DNA from: JBAWWY01 sp037144355
Lineage (GTDB): Bacteria; Bacillota; Clostridia; Peptostreptococcales; Anaerovoracaceae
Assembly (NCBI GenBank): GCA_037144355.1
Contig: JBAWWY010000042.1
Span: forward strand, 1-7,423
Direction: 5' to 3'
DNA: 7,423 bases
The notes under the pieces were generated by a model. That model was given only the letters and a program-made list of their open reading frames with translations, was not told where the DNA came from and searched no databases. Shown piece by piece: positions 5,188-7,423 of this stretch. A program made the translations under genes and the position numbers. The number at the start of each line of letters is the position of its first letter. Position 1 is the first letter of the stretch.

Positions 5188-7113
5188 TTAGATATTCTTT
5201 ATTTGATTGATTTTTCCGCCAGCTCTTATCATAAGCTTTTCAATATCCGATAAATTTGCTGAAACTGGGAATGAAAGATTTTTAGTTATATTCAAGACTA
5301 ATATTTCAGGGTTTTCAATTTGATCAATAATATTTTCTAAAACAAGTTCGTCCCCTAAATCAAGTTTGTCATAATCATCCTTATTAATGAAAACAAGTGG
5401 GAGGATTCCGCTGTTGATCAAGTTTGACCTATGGATTCTGGCAAAGGATTTCGTAATGACAGCTGTAACACCAAGATTTAGCGGAGCCAATGCAGCGTGT
5501 TCACGACTGGATCCCTGGCCATAATTTTCCCCACCAATTATAATACTTCCGCTTTTGGCAACCTTGCATCTTGATGGAAATTCCTTGTCGATTCCATTGA
5601 AACAAAATTCGGAAAGATAGGGGACATTTGATCTGTATGGCAGCAATTTTGAATCTGAAGGCATGATGTCATCAGTTGTAATATTATTGCCTGCTTTTAA
5701 GACGATGCTTCCAGTTAGAGTTTTCTTCAATTTACAGTTTTGAGGAAACGGCTTTATATTTGGGCCCATGGCGACATTGACATTTGATTTATTGAAACCA
5801 AGAGGGTAAATTATAAAATTGTCATTGAAATCGAAGATTTCTTCTTTTATCAATGGCAAGACTATACCGGATTTACTTCCATCTGTAAGGAAACCATTAA
5901 TAGCTGAAATTGCTGCTGTCTCAGGACTCACTAAATAGACGTCTGCATCCATTGTTCCACTTCTTCCTTTGAAATTTCTGTTGAAAGTTCTCAGTGAGAC
6001 GGAATTTGACTTTGGAGACTGGCCCATTCCAATACAAGGACCACAAGCATTTTCCAGTATTCTAGCTCCTGAATCTATCATATCTGCCAAAGCTCCATTT
6101 TGGGCAAGCTTGCTTAATATCCTGCTTGAACCTGGAGATATAACAAGACTGACATCTGGATGAACCTTTTTGCCCTTTAAAATTGAAGCTACTTTCATCA
6201 AGTCGGAATAAGATGAGTTTGTACAACTTCCAATTGCAACCTGATCTACAGCTATTGGACCTATATTTTTTACGGAATCAACATTGTCCGGGCTATGAGG
6301 CATTGCAGCCTGTGGCGTCAATGAATTCAAATCGACTATAAGCTCTTCGTCATATTCTGCATCGGCATCTGCAGCCAAAGCTATGAACTGGTTGCCTCTG
6401 CCAACAGATTCCAAGAATTCTCTTGTTCTATAATCACTTGGAAAGACGGATGTTGTCGCACCAAGTTCAGCGCCCATGTTGGTAATGGTTGCCCTATCGG
6501 TTACTGATAAATTTACCACACCGTCGCCACCATACTCAACGATTTTACCAACTCCGCCCTTGACAGTAAGGACTTTCAGTATATGGAGAATAACATCCTT
6601 GGCGGAAACCCATGAATTAAGTTTTCCTGTCAACTTGATGTTTAAAATCTTTGGGACCTGAAGACTGTAAGTTCCCTGAGCCATGGCTACTGCAACATCA
6701 AGACCCCCGGCTCCAATTGCAAGCATGCCAATGCCACCGCATGTTGGGGTATGGCTGTCAGAACCAAGCAATGTTTTGCCGGGTATTCCGAAATTTTCCA
6801 ACTGCAGCTGGTGGCATATGCCGTTCCCAGGCTTGGAAAAGATTATTCCGTGACGTTTCGCAACACTTTTGATGAATTCATGGTCGTCCGCATTTTCAAA
6901 ACCTGTTTGCAATGTATTATGGTCAATGTAAGCGACAGATAACTCTGTTTTGATTTTGTCTACGTCCATAGCTTCCAATTGAAGGTAAACCATTGTCCCA
7001 GTAGAATCCTGAGTCAATGTCTGATCAATTTTTATTGTTATTTCACTATTGAGAATAATTTGTCCATCGACTAGGTGGTTTTCCAGAATTTTATAAGTTA
7101 GATTCTTGCCCAT
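5188..7113 (-). CDS. acn: aconitate hydratase (aconitase), Aquifex-type
   Basis: A [4Fe-4S] enzyme isomerising citrate to isocitrate via cis-aconitate. The 641 residues match the shorter Aquifex-type class (TIGR01342-like) rather than the ~890-residue AcnA/AcnB. Landmarks: QTLTQDSTG (31-39), IDHN (63-66), GSDSHTPTCGGIG (117-129). The cluster cysteines are Cys297 (GSCTNS), Cys357 and Cys360 (ACGPCIG). NRNFKGRSG is at 378-386. The C-terminal swivel domain carries ENYGQGSSREHAALAP (529-544) with Ser536 and Arg537 in the substrate site, then TKSFARIHRSNLINSG (554-569). All cluster and substrate residues are present. Homoaconitase and isopropylmalate isomerase are relatives, but those are usually split into two subunits and this one is a single chain next to icd. 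The start has AGGAG at 7126-7122, eight bases upstream. First gene of the acn-icd-regulator operon. Confidence 0.95.
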   Translation of the reverse strand: MGKNLTYKILENHLVDGQIILNSEITIKIDQTLTQDSTGTMVYLQLEAMDVDKIKTELSVAYIDHNTLQTGFENADDHEFIKSVAKRHGIIFSKPGNGICHQLQLENFGIPGKTLLGSDSHTPTCGGIGMLAIGAGGLDVAVAMAQGTYSLQVPKILNIKLTGKLNSWVSAKDVILHILKVLTVKGGVGKIVEYGGDGVVNLSVTDRATITNMGAELGATTSVFPSDYRTREFLESVGRGNQFIALAADADAEYDEELIVDLNSLTPQAAMPHSPDNVDSVKNIGPIAVDQVAIGSCTNSSYSDLMKVASILKGKKVHPDVSLVISPGSSRILSKLAQNGALADMIDSGARILENACGPCIGMGQSPKSNSVSLRTFNRNFKGRSGTMDADVYLVSPETAAISAINGFLTDGSKSGIVLPLIKEEIFDFNDNFIIYPLGFNKSNVNVAMGPNIKPFPQNCKLKKTLTGSIVLKAGNNITTDDIMPSDSKLLPYRSNVPYLSEFCFNGIDKEFPSRCKVAKSGSIIIGGENYGQGSSREHAALAPLNLGVTAVITKSFARIHRSNLINSGILPLVFINKDDYDKLDLGDELVLENIIDQIENPEILVLNITKNLSFPVSANLSDIEKLMIRAGGKINQIKNI

Positions 7114-7149
7114 TTAAACAACTCCTGTCAAATTTATAGATTGGATTTA

Positions 7150-7165
7150 TGTATACGATTATACA
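7150..7165. promoter_or_regulatory. putative GntR/FCD operator on the acn promoter
   Basis: TGTATA (7150-7155), CGAT spacer and TATACA (7160-7165) form a perfect 16-bp palindrome. On the minus strand it covers the whole -10 box of the acn promoter and reaches the expected start site near 7151, where a bound repressor would block transcription. Short palindromes of the TTGTATAC/GTATACAA type are commonly bound by FCD-subfamily GntR regulators, and one is encoded at the end of this operon. The link between that protein and this site is inference. Confidence 0.6.
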
Positions 7166-7186
7166 ATCTGAATCATTTAAAGTAAA
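7158..7186 (-). promoter_or_regulatory. sigma-A promoter of the acn-icd-regulator operon
   Basis: On the minus strand TTTACT (7186-7181, 4 of 6) and a perfect TATAAT (7163-7158) are 17 bp apart. Transcription would begin near 7151, about 38 nt before the acn ATG, leaving room only for the ribosome-binding site. The -10 is embedded in the 16-bp palindrome at 7150-7165. Confidence 0.7.
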
Positions 7187-7253
7187 GGTTAAGAAGATAA
7201 GTTTATAGTAAAAATATTCCTAAATAATTTCAAAAATATAATTTATAAAGCGC

Positions 7254-7282
7254 TTGATGCACAAGATGGAATACTATATAAT
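7254..7282 (+). promoter_or_regulatory. sigma-A promoter of the ribonucleotide reductase gene
   Basis: TTGATG (7254-7259, 4 of 6) and a perfect TATAAT (7277-7282) with 17-bp spacing. The start site would be near 7289, giving a leader of about 67 nt. The -10 falls inside the first NrdR-box-like sequence and the second such box lies in the leader. Confidence 0.7.
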
Positions 7283-7286
7283 GAGG
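7271..7286 (+). promoter_or_regulatory. NrdR box 1 (over the -10)
   Basis: ATACTATATAATGAGG matches 12 of 16 positions of the remembered NrdR box ACACWATATATWGTGT, including 9 of the 10 core bases CWATATATWG (7274-7283). NrdR is the ATP-cone repressor of ribonucleotide reductase genes and binds paired boxes. The box overlaps the TATAAT at 7277-7282, which suits repression. Confidence 0.65.
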
Positions 7287-7301
7287 ATTGGAAAATGAAA
7301 G

Positions 7302-7317
7302 TATCAATATATAGATA
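7302..7317 (+). promoter_or_regulatory. NrdR box 2
   Basis: TATCAATATATAGATA carries the complete NrdR core CWATATATWG at 7305-7314 (10 of 16 over the full box). Core to core it is exactly 31 bp from box 1, the roughly three-helical-turn spacing known for NrdR box pairs. The flanks are weaker than consensus. Confidence 0.65.
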
Positions 7318-7355
7318 ATATTCGACATTTTAAAAATTATTAACGGAGGCGGGAT

Positions 7356-7423
7356 ATGAAATTAGTTGTTAAAAGAGATGGAACGGAAGTAATTTTCAAT
7401 CCGGAAAAAATCAAGATTGCCAT
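7356..7423 (+). CDS. nrdD: 5' end of a ribonucleotide reductase, probably anaerobic class III (partial)
   Basis: The first 22 codons read MKLVVKRDGTEVIFNPEKIK followed by I-A, the start of an ATP-cone domain (KRDG, then V-x-F, then the K-I pair), the allosteric nucleotide-binding module of ribonucleotide reductases. The start has a strong GGAGG at 7345-7349. The ATP-cone stands at the very N-terminus with no zinc ribbon before it, so this is a reductase rather than the NrdR repressor. The NrdR-box pair upstream supports that. Class III NrdD fits an anaerobe, but class II (NrdJ) or class I (NrdA/NrdE) large subunits can start similarly and cannot be excluded from 22 residues. The rest lies beyond the window. 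Confidence 0.75.
   Translation, partial: MKLVVKRDGTEVIFNPEKIKIA

Noticed and set aside
5188..7113. Isopropylmalate isomerase or homoaconitase instead of aconitase
   Set aside because: Those are usually split into separate large and small subunits. This single 641-residue chain carries the swivel domain, matches the Aquifex-type aconitase layout, and sits with icd rather than leucine or lysine genes.
7247..7260. AAAGCGCTTGATG overlapping the -35 of the nrd promoter, resembling a catabolite-response (cre) element with an 8-bp palindrome AAGCGCTT at 7248-7255
   Set aside because: Only the central CG region fits; the outer TG and CA bases important for CcpA binding are missing on both sides. 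An 8-bp palindrome alone is weak evidence.

Overview
The window is AT-rich bacterial chromosome. Shine-Dalgarno sites are strong, one gene appears to start with TTG, and intergenic spaces are short. The gene set is an NAD-type isocitrate dehydrogenase with an Aquifex-type aconitase, a DUF815 ATPase, a short M50 site-2 protease and an NrdR-controlled ATP-cone gene. Together these suggest an anaerobic low-G+C Firmicute (Clostridia/Tissierellia-like). I cannot place it at genus level from sequence alone.

Layout. Positions 1-20 hold the first codons of a minus-strand gene, followed by a 216-bp divergent intergenic region. From 237 to 3377 a plus-strand operon runs glyA (serine hydroxymethyltransferase), then a DUF815 AAA-type ATPase, then an M50 site-2 protease; gaps are 14 bp and 1 bp. 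The protease gene collides tail to tail, with a 32-bp overlap, with the last gene of a minus-strand operon read from 7113 down to 3346. In transcription order that operon is acn (aconitase), icd (isocitrate dehydrogenase) and a GntR/FCD regulator; gaps are 19 and 8 bp. A second divergent intergenic region (7114-7355) separates acn from a plus-strand ATP-cone gene, probably the anaerobic ribonucleotide reductase nrdD, cut by the window end.

How the parts work together. Aconitase and isocitrate dehydrogenase convert citrate to 2-oxoglutarate, the carbon skeleton of glutamate. No citrate synthase is present here. The regulator at the end of the operon probably controls it: a perfect 16-bp palindrome (TGTATA-4-TATACA) of GntR style covers the -10 box of the acn promoter. 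On the other side of the same intergenic region the nrd promoter carries two NrdR-box-like sites exactly 31 bp apart, one over its -10. The glyA promoter lies inside a nested inverted repeat, another operator-like arrangement.

No mobile element, CRISPR array, tRNA or rRNA was seen. The least understood part is the ATPase/membrane-protease pair. The rest is core metabolism with unusually readable regulatory DNA.
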